5,827 bases of DNA from Deltaproteobacteria bacterium (GCA_019314425.1 JAFCZI010000158.1:1-5827); one strand, 5' to 3'; positions 1 through 5,793 are shown, counted from the first letter of the stretch. Program-made: numbers and translations. Notes: generated by a model not told the origin, from the letters alone.

Positions 1-1
1 A

Positions 2-106
2 CCTTTTTTCGGTTGATCCCATCAGAATTTTGCTGAGGGGTGGGTAGCGCATTCTCGACATCAGATTGATCTGCTTACCCTTCCCTCCCGCTTCTGTAAG
101 TGGCGT
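2..106 (+). pseudogene. N-terminal remnant of the glycosyltransferase, with an in-frame TGA
   Basis: This stretch is in the same frame as the glycosyltransferase that continues from 107 and reads as the expected N-terminus of that family: Pro-Phe-Phe-Gly, then TGA at 14-16, then Ser-His and about 28 more residues ending in Leu-Pro-Ser-Arg-Phe-Cys-Lys-Trp-Arg. GTDC1/QTMAN-family proteins begin with a beta strand followed by Gly-Gly-Ser-His, so the TGA sits where the second Gly is expected (one base from GGA). The true start codon should lie a few codons left of the window. Between the TGA and 107 there is no ATG, GTG or TTG in frame. A real nonsense mutation and a sequencing error are both possible. 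Confidence 0.7.
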
Positions 107-1087
107 ATGCGGGGGGCGGCGCTTTACTTTTTTAAAAAAATCCCTTGCCTGGAAGATTACGACGGTCTGATCCTCAGTGATCTCATGAGCCTGTCCGATT
201 TCCGGTCCCTTGCGGGCACATGTTGCCCCCCGGCCCTGGTTTATTTTCATGAAAGTCAGATTACTTATCCCCTGGCACCCGGAGAGGCCATGGATGTTCA
301 TTTCGGTTTTACCGATATGACCACGGCACTTGCCGCGAAGCGTATCCTGTTTAATTCGCAAACCCATTTCGATGCCTTTTTTTCAAAGCTTCCCCAGTTC
401 TTGAAAATGATGCCCGATTACAGGCCGACCTGGGTGGTGGATGAGATTCGTTCCCGGGCCGGGGTGCTGCATCCCGGATGCCGACTCTCTCCGGTGAACC
501 CTTCGGCCCCGGTCCGTTCAGAACCACCGCTGGTTATCTGGAATCACCGGTGGGAGTTTGATAAGAACCCGAAAGATTTTTTTCTGGCCCTGGATGAGAT
601 GGTGAAACGGGGGCTCGATTTTCGTCTGGCCCTTCTGGGAGAGAACTTTCAGAATTGCCCGAAAGACTTTACTGCCGCCCGAAAACGATATGGAAGAAGG
701 ATTGTCCATTATGGCTATGAGCCATCAAGACCCGCCTATGAAGCGTGGCTGAAAGAAGGGACGGTGGTTGTCAGTACTGCCTGGCAGGAAAATTTCGGTA
801 TTTCTATGGTGGAAGCCATCAGTGCCAGCTGTATTCCGTTATTGCCTCACCGGCTGTCCTATCCCGAGATTATTCCCGAATCTTTTCACGGGGATTTTCT
901 CTACAAAAATCAGGAGGACCTGGTTGAGAAACTGGCGCGTGTGCTCTCCGGGACCTCTGGTTCGGAAAGAAAAATTGAAAAACTTTCCCTGAAAATGAAA
1001 CGCTTTTCCTGGCATCACATGATTCCGCGCTACGATGATGAACTGAAAAACCTGGTTATTGCCCAAGGTACTAAAATGAAATCTTAA
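107..1087 (+). CDS. tRNA-queuosine mannosyltransferase-like glycosyltransferase (DUF3524/QTMAN family), 5'-truncated frame
   Basis: This is a GT-B fold glycosyltransferase resembling human GTDC1/QTMAN, which adds mannose to queuosine in tRNA-Asp. The bacterial substrate is not certain, so a queuosine role is inference. Visible family motifs, numbered from the ATG at 107, are: Tyr-Phe-His-Glu at 46-49 followed by a Gln-x-x-Tyr-Pro segment (N-terminal domain); Phe-Asn-Ser at 82-84; His-Arg-Trp-Glu at 147-150, opening the C-terminal donor domain; Leu-Gly-Glu near 177-179; and Glu-Asn-Phe-Gly...Glu-Ala at 228-237, the EX7E nucleotide-sugar motif. The C-terminal Tyr-Pro-Glu-Ile motif (252-255) matches too. 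From 107 the protein is 326 aa and lacks the first Rossmann strand and the Gly-Gly-Ser-His loop, which lie upstream in frame behind a TGA. No Shine-Dalgarno precedes 107, so this start is only the first available ATG. The rest of the frame is intact, suggesting recent inactivation or a base error rather than old decay. Confidence 0.8.
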   Translation: MRGAALYFFKKIPCLEDYDGLILSDLMSLSDFRSLAGTCCPPALVYFHESQITYPLAPGEAMDVHFGFTDMTTALAAKRILFNSQTHFDAFFSKLPQFLKMMPDYRPTWVVDEIRSRAGVLHPGCRLSPVNPSAPVRSEPPLVIWNHRWEFDKNPKDFFLALDEMVKRGLDFRLALLGENFQNCPKDFTAARKRYGRRIVHYGYEPSRPAYEAWLKEGTVVVSTAWQENFGISMVEAISASCIPLLPHRLSYPEIIPESFHGDFLYKNQEDLVEKLARVLSGTSGSERKIEKLSLKMKRFSWHHMIPRYDDELKNLVIAQGTKMKS

Positions 1088-1206
1088 TTGGGTTTCATCC
1101 ATTTATATCCTTGTTTTTTCCATTGTTTTCCCTTAAGAAAACGGGAAGGCAGAAATTGTTATCTGCAAGGGTTAAGGACCGAATTGAGTGGGAGGACTTC
1201 GCTGAG

Positions 1207-1220
1207 CTTTCCCGGGAAAG
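1207..1220. repeat. 14-bp perfect palindrome upstream of pepT
   Basis: CTTTCCCGGGAAAG is a perfect 14-base palindrome, 46 bases before the pepT start in the 179-base gap after the glycosyltransferase. As DNA it could be an operator for a dimeric regulator; as RNA it would fold only a 5-bp stem. No T-run follows, so it is not a terminator. I see no convincing promoter in this gap. Confidence 0.35.
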
Positions 1221-1266
1221 TTATCGATGGTTACCTTGAGAACGTTGCCCGGCTTAAGGATAGAGA

Positions 1267-2517
1267 ATGAATGAAGAAATCAGTATTTTTTTGAGGAAGC
1301 AGGCAAAGGAACGTTTCCTCAGATATGTGCGAATCAATACGCAATCCGATCCCGAGTCCGGGATGCATCCCTCTTCGGAAGGGCAATGGGTTTTAGGCCG
1401 ACTGTTGCGGGAAGAACTCCTTGAACTGGGGTTGATGGATGTTGAACTCGACGCCCATTGCTATGGTTACGCTTCTCTGCCGCCTTCGACAGGTTTTGTC
1501 GGACCCGCCATTACATTTTGTTCCCATCTCGACACCTCTCCATCAGCGTCAGGCGCCGATGTAACACCGATGGTGATTGAAGATTATGATGGCGGAGATA
1601 TTCAGTTCCCCGGGTCCGGAAAAATCCGTCTGACGGCTGCAGAATCGCCGGAACTGTTGCAGTTCATTGGCGAAACCCTCATTGTCAGCGACGGACGGAC
1701 ACTTCTGGGCGCCGACGACAAGGCGGGTATCGCCGAGATTATGGCGGCCCTCTGCGCGTTTAAAGCTTTTCCCACACTGCCCCATCCGGAACTTCGAATC
1801 GTTTTTACCCCTGATGAAGAGATTGGCGCCGGTACGGATTTCATCCAAATGAAACGGATGGGTGAATTTGCCTACACCATGGATGGGGGCATGATGGGGG
1901 AAATTGAACAGGAATGCTTTGACGCATGGGGCCTGAACCTGATTTTCAATGGACATAATATTCATCCCGGGTATGCCAAAAACAAAATGATCAATGCGGC
2001 AGCTTTGGCAGCCCGTTTCATCGCGGCACTGCCTGAATGGGAAAGCCCCGAACATACTGAGGACCGTGAAGGGTTCTATCATGTGACCCAAATAACAGGC
2101 GATGAGACTTTGGCAACGGTTAAATTGATCATTCGGGATTTTGATCGAGCGGAAAATAATCGCCGAATGGATTACCTGAAACAATTATCACGGATATTTG
2201 AACAGCGTTACGTTGGGCTGGAGATCAATATCAGTGCCAGAGATCAATACCAGAACATGAAGGAGGTTCTGCGCCGGTATCCTGAGGTGGTGGATAAGGC
2301 CAAAACAGCCATCAAGACCTCGGATGTTGATGTCCGGGAGAATCCCATAAGGGGGGGGACGGACGGGGCGCGACTTTGTTTTATGGGCGTTCCCACCCCC
2401 AATATATTCACGGGTGCCATGATGGTTCACTCAAAAACTGAATGGATTCCAGTGGTTGCGCTTGAAAAGGCAGCAGAAGTGGTCGTGCGATTATGTGGAC
2501 TGTGGCGTAAAGTATGA
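1267..2517 (+). CDS. pepT: Peptidase T (zinc tripeptide aminopeptidase, M20B family)
   Basis: This cytosolic dinuclear zinc exopeptidase removes the N-terminal residue from tripeptides, in the last steps of peptide breakdown. The 416 aa length is close to that of E. coli PepT (408). By motif alignment with the enterobacterial enzyme, the metal-site residues are His87 and Asp89 (Ser-His-Leu-Asp-Thr-Ser), Asp150 (Gly-Ala-Asp-Asp-Lys-Ala-Gly), Glu184 as catalytic base and Glu185 (Thr-Pro-Asp-Glu-Glu), Asp206 (Thr-Met-Asp-Gly-Gly) and His388. The lid/dimerisation domain occupies roughly residues 215-330, with Gly-His-Asn-Ile-His-Pro-Gly at 229-235, and the substrate-binding Arg-Gly-Gly-Thr-Asp-Gly-Ala is at 362-368. 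The ATG at 1267 is supported by AAGGA at 1256-1260, six bases upstream. No key residue is missing, so it should be active. It appears to be transcribed alone or with the upstream gene; no link to the downstream cold-shock gene is evident. Confidence 0.96.
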   Translation: MNEEISIFLRKQAKERFLRYVRINTQSDPESGMHPSSEGQWVLGRLLREELLELGLMDVELDAHCYGYASLPPSTGFVGPAITFCSHLDTSPSASGADVTPMVIEDYDGGDIQFPGSGKIRLTAAESPELLQFIGETLIVSDGRTLLGADDKAGIAEIMAALCAFKAFPTLPHPELRIVFTPDEEIGAGTDFIQMKRMGEFAYTMDGGMMGEIEQECFDAWGLNLIFNGHNIHPGYAKNKMINAAALAARFIAALPEWESPEHTEDREGFYHVTQITGDETLATVKLIIRDFDRAENNRRMDYLKQLSRIFEQRYVGLEINISARDQYQNMKEVLRRYPEVVDKAKTAIKTSDVDVRENPIRGGTDGARLCFMGVPTPNIFTGAMMVHSKTEWIPVVALEKAAEVVVRLCGLWRKV

Positions 2518-2564
2518 AAGAATATTTACGAAAAACGCACTTTATTTATAAATTGGTTAAAAAA

Positions 2565-2590
2565 AGCTTGATTTTTTCAAAAATCATGCT
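2565..2590. repeat. AT-rich inverted repeat between pepT and csp
   Basis: Arms 2565-2576 and 2579-2590 are reverse complements over 12 bases (AGC, T, TGATTTTT against AAAAATCA, T, GCT) with one T-T mismatch and a 2-base centre. It lies 48 bases after the pepT stop. No T-run follows, so it is a poor intrinsic terminator, and the near-zero loop favours a protein-binding site on DNA. It overlaps the candidate csp promoter, so it could act as an operator. Confidence 0.45.
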
Positions 2591-2595
2591 AAGTT
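2569..2595 (+). promoter_or_regulatory. Candidate promoter for the cold-shock gene
   Basis: TTGATT at 2569-2574 could be a -35 box. TAAGTT at 2590-2595, preceded by an extended -10 TG at 2587-2588, could be the -10 box. The 15-base spacer is short, which weakens the call. Transcription would begin near 2602 and give a leader of about 120 bases, a length typical of regulated cold-shock transcripts. Inference only. Confidence 0.3.
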
Positions 2596-2636
2596 ACACC
2601 CACTATTAATTTTCCGCCCCTAGCTCGTGGACTGGC

Positions 2637-2670
2637 TTCGTTGTCGAACGGAATTCCATTTTCAAAGTGG
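2637..2670 (+). promoter_or_regulatory. Potential hairpins in the csp 5' leader
   Basis: Two adjacent small stems can be drawn in the presumed leader. In the first, 2637-2642 pairs with 2647-2652 around a GTCG loop (6 bp with one G-U pair). In the second, 2656-2661 pairs with 2665-2670 around a 3-base TCA loop (6 bp with one G-U pair). Long structured leaders control stability and translation of many cold-shock mRNAs. Whether this one does so is inferred from position alone, and the stems are short enough to arise by chance. Confidence 0.25.
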
Positions 2671-2709
2671 CAGTCGCAAGTATGGTAGTGTGGATTTATT
2701 CAGAAGGAA

Positions 2710-2715
2710 AAGGAG
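2710..2715 (+). promoter_or_regulatory. Ribosome binding site of csp
   Basis: AAGGAG lies 8 bases before the ATG at 2724. It fixes the start there rather than at the in-frame GTG at 2667, which has no Shine-Dalgarno and would add 19 residues before the conserved Met-Ala-Asn-Gly-Thr-Val-Lys-Trp-Phe start. Confidence 0.85.
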
Positions 2716-2723
2716 ATGTCACT

Positions 2724-2924
2724 ATGGCTAATGGGACTGTGAAGTGGTTCAGCGATCAAAAAGGTTTTGGTTTTATCGAGCAAGAGGACGGCCCGGACGT
2801 GTTTGTTCATCATTCTGCAATCCTCATGGAAGGGTTTAAGTCCCTTAACGAGGGAGATCAGGTCACTTTTGATATTGAGCAGGGACAGAAAGGTCCCGCT
2901 GCTGCAAATGTTAAGGTAGCATAA
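2724..2924 (+). CDS. Cold-shock-domain protein (CspA family)
   Basis: This 66-aa single-domain OB-fold protein binds single-stranded RNA and DNA, and typically acts as an RNA chaperone that melts secondary structure. The Gly-Thr-Val-Lys-Trp-Phe strand is at 4-9. RNP1 (Lys-Gly-Phe-Gly-Phe-Ile) is at 13-18 and RNP2 (Val-Phe-Val-His-His) at 26-30. The C-terminal Gly-Pro-Ala-Ala-Ala-Asn-Val ending is also typical. The aromatic nucleic-acid-binding residues Trp8, Phe15, Phe17, Phe27 and His29 are all present, so it should be functional. The start is set by a strong AAGGAG site. The gene is monocistronic: a leader of about 120 bases lies in front and an intrinsic terminator 30 bases behind. Whether it is induced by cold or expressed constitutively cannot be told from sequence, since many Csp paralogues are not cold-induced. 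Confidence 0.96.
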   Translation: MANGTVKWFSDQKGFGFIEQEDGPDVFVHHSAILMEGFKSLNEGDQVTFDIEQGQKGPAAANVKVA

Positions 2925-2944
2925 CATAGCATAAAACTATTTTT

Positions 2945-2974
2945 TTGATGATCAGGGGCGCTCTTTCGTAATAT
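2945..2974 (+). promoter_or_regulatory. Candidate sigma-70 promoter for the two-component operon
   Basis: TTGATG (2945-2950) and TAATAT (2969-2974) are separated by 18 bases, each matching consensus at four of six positions. The -10 box lies in the loop of the csp terminator, so a transcript starting near 2981 would contain only the 3' arm and would not be terminated. It would have a leader of about 33 bases before the regulator gene. This is the only reasonable promoter I see between the terminator and that gene. Confidence 0.4.
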
Positions 2975-2999
2975 CGGGGGAGCGCCCTTTCTATTTTTT
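2954..2999 (+). terminator. Intrinsic terminator after csp
   Basis: The arms GGGCGCTC (2956-2963) and GAGCGCCC (2980-2987) form a perfect 8-bp GC-rich stem. One G-U and one A-U pair (2954-2955 with 2988-2989) extend it. A T-rich tail runs from 2988 to 2999. It should end csp transcription before the response regulator. Confidence 0.9.
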
Positions 3000-3013
3000 A
3001 GAGAAGTTACATC

Positions 3014-3688
3014 ATGAGAATTCTGGTCGTTGAAGATGATCGCAAAATTGCCTCCTTTATCGCAAATGGTTTGAAGGAAGCCGGATTTGCGGTGGATGTG
3101 GCCCTTGACGGTGTGGACGGCCTTCACCTGGGGGAGACCGAACCCTATGACGCGGCTGTAGTGGATATTATGTTGCCGGGGCTTGACGGGTTGTCCCTCA
3201 TTGAGCGGCTTCGTCAGAAAAAGATCACCACCCCCGTGATTATTCTCAGTGCAAAACGGTCAGTGGACGATCGGGTCAAAGGGCTTCAAACCGGTGGGGA
3301 TGACTACATGACCAAACCGTTTTCATTCTCCGAACTCCTGGCCCGCATTCATGCCCTGATTCGCAGGTCCACCCGTGTGGCGGAACCGTCTACACTTCAT
3401 GCCGGGGACCTGACACTGGATCTTCTGACAAGGGAGGTGGAACGGGGAAAAGAAGAAATCAGCCTCCCTTCCCGTGAATTTGCTCTTCTGGAGCACCTGG
3501 TCCGCAACAAGGGCCGTATTGTTTCCAAAACGTCCATCCTGGAGCATGTCTACGACTACAGCTTTGATCCACAGACCAATGTGGTGGATGTGCTGGTCTG
3601 CCGTGTGCGGAATAAAATCGACAAGAACTTTGATCAAAAACTGATTCATACGGTGCGTGGGATGGGTTATGTTCTCAAAGAGCAGTAG
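3014..3688 (+). CDS. OmpR/PhoB-family response regulator (CusR/CopR-like)
   Basis: This 224-aa DNA-binding transcription factor is phosphorylated by the kinase encoded next to it. The receiver domain (about 1-117) has the acidic pair Glu7-Asp8-Asp9, phospho-acceptor Asp51 (Val-Val-Asp-Ile-Met-Leu-Pro), switch Ser79 and invariant Lys101 in Lys-Pro-Phe. The OmpR-type winged helix spans about 128-222. Its Arg-Glu-Phe-Ala-Leu-Leu helix is near 154-159, and the C-terminal Arg-Gly-Met-Gly-Tyr-Val hairpin is at 215-220. The ATG at 3014 has only a weak site (GAGAAG, 3001-3006). The 3' end overlaps the kinase start, indicating one operon with coupled translation. The subgroup resembles regulators annotated for heavy-metal response, but no metal-efflux target gene is in the window, so the regulon is unknown. 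Confidence 0.93.
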   Translation: MRILVVEDDRKIASFIANGLKEAGFAVDVALDGVDGLHLGETEPYDAAVVDIMLPGLDGLSLIERLRQKKITTPVIILSAKRSVDDRVKGLQTGGDDYMTKPFSFSELLARIHALIRRSTRVAEPSTLHAGDLTLDLLTREVERGKEEISLPSREFALLEHLVRNKGRIVSKTSILEHVYDYSFDPQTNVVDVLVCRVRNKIDKNFDQKLIHTVRGMGYVLKEQ

Positions 3689-5078
3689 CCGGGCAGGGCT
3701 GACCTTCAGCCTGAAACTGAGCGTTATGTATGCGCTTTTTTTTGTCGTTGCTTCGGGCGGACTCTTTGTGGTGGCCTATTATCTTATCGGCAACCTGGTT
3801 GAACAGCGAGAGAGGGAGATTGTCAAGGACCGGATTCTGGAATACCAGGCCTGGTATGAGGAGGGGGGGATCCGGGCGCTCAAGGCCCGCTTTGATGAAC
3901 AGGCCAATCCTGAGGGGGATATTTTTTTCGTTCGTATCGTGGGGCCTCTGAACCAGGTCCTGTTTGTCAAATTCCCCCCTGGATCTGAAAGGCTGGATCC
4001 GCGTCGTTTAGGAACGATCCAGCCGGGCAAAAAAGATTTCTGGCTGTCATTGGAAGGACCCGCCGAAAAAGGGGCCTGGACCGTGGGCATGGCGCCTTTG
4101 CCCGGCGGCATCACCCTTCAGGTGGGGAAGAGTTCAGCTCGAAGCCGGGAATTCCTTTCCTATTTCAGAACCGTCTTCATTATATTTATGATTCCCATTT
4201 TTCTTCTGGGGGTTATCGGCGGGGGGATGGTTGCCTTTCGCGCCATCAAACCCATCCGGAATCTGATTGAGACCGTCAAGGACATCCTTAAAACCGGGGA
4301 AATGAGCCTCCGCGTTCCGGTTCGCCGGGAGCGGGGGGAGATGGATGAACTGGTGGGGCTTTTCAACCGCATGCTGGATAAGAATGACCTTCTGATCCTG
4401 GCCATGCACAACTCCCTGGACAATGTGGCCCATGATTTGAGAACGCCCATGACACGCCTTCGGAGTGTGGCGGAGTTCGCCCTCCAGGATCCTGAAAACC
4501 GGGAAGCCTGTCAGGAAGCCCTCGCCGACTGCATGGAAGAATCAGAACGGGTGCTGACCATGCTCAATACCCTGATGGATGTGGCGGAAGCGGAAACTGG
4601 GGCCATGCGCCTGGAGAAAATTTCGTTGTCGGTGTCGGATGTGATCCGCGATGTGGTGGATCTCTATGAAATTGTGGCGGAAGAACAGAATACCCGGGTG
4701 GTTGTGAATTTGCCTGAAACGCTCACGATCCATGCCGATCGAACACGCCTCCAGCAGGTTCTGGCCAATTTGCTGGACAATGCACTGAAATACGGGGGCC
4801 TAGGTGGAACCGTGAAGATCGACGCTCGTGAAGCCGGTCCGGATATTGTTATTTCGGTGTCCGATGAAGGCATGGGGATCGCTGAAAATGAGGTTCCCAG
4901 GATATGGGAGCGCTTGTATCGCGGTGATCTCAGCCGCTCTAAGCGCGGTTTGGGGTTGGGGCTCAGTTTTGTAAAAGCCATTGTGGAGGCCCATGGAGGC
5001 ACGGTTCATGTGGAGAGCCGCTTGAAGGAAGGGTCCACTTTCATTGTCAAACTGCCGCGATCAGAGGAAAAACCATAG
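3669..5078 (+). CDS. Membrane sensor histidine kinase (HAMP, HisKA, HATPase_c), partner of the upstream regulator
   Basis: This inner-membrane kinase should phosphorylate the upstream regulator. The ATG at 3669 gives 469 aa and a 20-base overlap with the regulator. An in-frame GTG at 3657 would add four residues; neither start has a strong ribosome site, and GGGATGG lies just before the ATG. Residues below are counted from the GTG. TM1 is about 20-45, the periplasmic sensor region about 46-168 and TM2 about 169-195. HAMP is about 196-248. The DHp helix carries His259 in Ala-His-Asp-Leu-Arg-Thr-Pro. In the ATP domain, the N box is Asn371-Leu-Leu-Asp-Asn375, G1 is Asp403-Glu-Gly-Met-Gly and G2 is Gly-Leu-Gly-Leu-Gly-Leu at 431-436. 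All catalytic motifs are intact. The layout is CusS-like, but the periplasmic region contains no Cys or His, so direct soft-metal sensing is not supported. The signal is unknown. Confidence 0.93.
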   Translation: MFSKSSSRAGLTFSLKLSVMYALFFVVASGGLFVVAYYLIGNLVEQREREIVKDRILEYQAWYEEGGIRALKARFDEQANPEGDIFFVRIVGPLNQVLFVKFPPGSERLDPRRLGTIQPGKKDFWLSLEGPAEKGAWTVGMAPLPGGITLQVGKSSARSREFLSYFRTVFIIFMIPIFLLGVIGGGMVAFRAIKPIRNLIETVKDILKTGEMSLRVPVRRERGEMDELVGLFNRMLDKNDLLILAMHNSLDNVAHDLRTPMTRLRSVAEFALQDPENREACQEALADCMEESERVLTMLNTLMDVAEAETGAMRLEKISLSVSDVIRDVVDLYEIVAEEQNTRVVVNLPETLTIHADRTRLQQVLANLLDNALKYGGLGGTVKIDAREAGPDIVISVSDEGMGIAENEVPRIWERLYRGDLSRSKRGLGLGLSFVKAIVEAHGGTVHVESRLKEGSTFIVKLPRSEEKP

Positions 5079-5149
5079 TATTTTGAGGATTACAATTTGA
5101 GCCTGACGCCGAAATCGGGAAAATTGGCGATTTGTGGATGGGCACTGGG

Positions 5150-5500
5150 TTAATAGAGACCCGTTACAATTTGTATTTTTTCGTCCAGCTTATTGATAAG
5201 ATCCTGGGAAATGGAACCCATCTTTGATTTGCTCAAACGCTTTTTGTCTACACATCTCAGTTGAAAGACCTTTAATTTTGAGTCATGTTGGAGGTTTGAA
5301 GTCCCTTTAGGAAGGAAAATCTCGTGAAAATGAATTTTTTTACCTTGAACCTTTGTAATAGGCGCAACGATTACCAAAGGCCCGCTTCGGTTAGCGACAT
5401 TTGGGGAGATAATAACACAGGGGCGGGTTTTCTTTATTTCGGCGCCGATGGTTGGATCCAGATTGATCCAATAGATATCACCCCTTTGCGGTGACTTCAT
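5150..5500 (-). CDS. MazF/PemK-family mRNA endonuclease toxin
   Basis: This 116-aa type II toxin is of a family of ribosome-independent RNases that cut single-stranded RNA at short motifs and halt growth when the antitoxin is lost. It has the family's N-terminal Arg-Gly-Asp-Ile-Tyr-Trp (6-11), followed by Lys-Thr-Arg-Pro-Cys-Val-Ile-Ile-Ser (24-32) with catalytic Arg26. Thr49 (Ala-Pro-Ile-Thr) matches the second catalytic residue of Bacillus MazF. The family strand Phe-Gln-Leu-Arg-Cys-Val-Asp is at 79-85. The length is usual and no disruption is seen, so it should be active. The start chosen is the ATG whose first base is 5500. It overlaps the antitoxin stop as ATGA and has GGAGG seven bases upstream. 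An earlier in-frame ATG at 5530 lies inside the antitoxin and is less likely. The cleavage motif cannot be predicted from sequence. The gene is convergent with the histidine kinase. Confidence 0.93.
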   Translation of the reverse strand: MKSPQRGDIYWINLDPTIGAEIKKTRPCVIISPNVANRSGPLVIVAPITKVQGKKIHFHEIFLPKGTSNLQHDSKLKVFQLRCVDKKRLSKSKMGSISQDLINKLDEKIQIVTGLY

Positions 5501-5757
5501 TTCCAGCCCTCCAGAGCGATTGTCCCCCATTCTTCATTGACAGAGCGGTCTTCAGATTCTGCCTCAGAACATGCTTCGGCTAATTTTGCATCTATGACTC
5601 TTCGCCTTAACTCTTTCAGGTATCTTTTGCATGCTTGATCTAAAAAGTCTTTCCTTGTTTTAAAAGGGTTGAACGCGTCTATTTCCTCAAGTAAGCTCCT
5701 TTCAAACAATACTGTGGTTTTTACTCCAGGGCTTCTCACTCTATAATTCGGTTCCAT
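5497..5757 (-). CDS. Ribbon-helix-helix-type antitoxin of the MazF module
   Basis: This 86-aa protein directly upstream of the toxin has the usual antitoxin layout. Residues about 12-50 (Lys-Thr-Thr-Val-Leu-Phe, then Leu-Leu-Glu-Glu-Ile-Asp, then Thr-Arg-Lys-Asp-Phe-Leu-Asp-Gln-Ala) fit a beta strand and two helices of a ribbon-helix-helix DNA-binding domain like B. subtilis EndoAI (MazE). The acidic tail, about 58-86, with Trp77 and Trp85, is likely the flexible part that wraps and blocks the toxin. The RHH assignment rests on pattern, not a search. The start ATG (first base 5757) is preceded by AGGAGGT five bases upstream, a much stronger site than in neighbouring genes and fitting the need for excess antitoxin. 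The stop overlaps the toxin ATG as ATGA. The protein, alone or with toxin, probably represses its own promoter. Confidence 0.85.
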   Translation of the reverse strand: MEPNYRVRSPGVKTTVLFERSLLEEIDAFNPFKTRKDFLDQACKRYLKELRRRVIDAKLAEACSEAESEDRSVNEEWGTIALEGWK

Positions 5758-5762
5758 GAATT

Positions 5763-5769
5763 ACCTCCT
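5763..5769 (-). promoter_or_regulatory. Strong ribosome binding site of the antitoxin
   Basis: On the minus strand AGGAGGT precedes the antitoxin ATG by five bases. It is near-perfect against the 16S anti-Shine-Dalgarno and confirms the start. Confidence 0.85.
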
Positions 5770-5793
5770 ATGACCCATCCAAATATACTTCTT

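Noticed and set aside
14..16. Alternative genetic code with UGA read as glycine (as in Gracilibacteria/SR1), which would turn the interrupted motif into Gly-Gly-Ser-His.
   Set aside because: pepT and the antitoxin both end in TGA at the family-appropriate length, no other gene here has an internal TGA, and the gene content and GC do not suggest those lineages.
1088..1270. 60-codon open frame between the glycosyltransferase and pepT, ending in an ATGA overlap with pepT.
   Set aside because: It starts with TTG immediately after the previous stop, has no ribosome site and no recognisable protein features; the overlap looks accidental.
1227..1274. Short 15-codon frame (ATG at 1227) running into the pepT start, as a possible leader peptide.
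   Set aside because: Weak ribosome site, no regulatory codon run and no attenuator hairpin after it.
1549..2184. 211-codon frame on the minus strand within pepT.
   Set aside because: Fully antisense to a textbook pepT; composition has no protein-family features and no ribosome site was evident.
2667..2723. Longer N-terminus for the cold-shock protein from a GTG at 2667.
   Set aside because: The added 19 residues are not part of the family, and the strong AAGGAG site lies inside them, pointing to the ATG at 2724.
4134..4450. Minus-strand frames of about 100 codons within the kinase gene.
   Set aside because: Shadows of the well-supported kinase frame, with no independent start signals.
5107..5129. 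Small hairpin between the convergent kinase and toxin genes as a bidirectional terminator.
   Set aside because: Only six base pairs with a G-U, an 11-base loop, and no T-run on either side.
5501..5530. Toxin start at the upstream in-frame ATG (first base 5530).
   Set aside because: The GGAGG site and ATGA coupling point to 5500, and the family begins close to the Arg-Gly-Asp motif.
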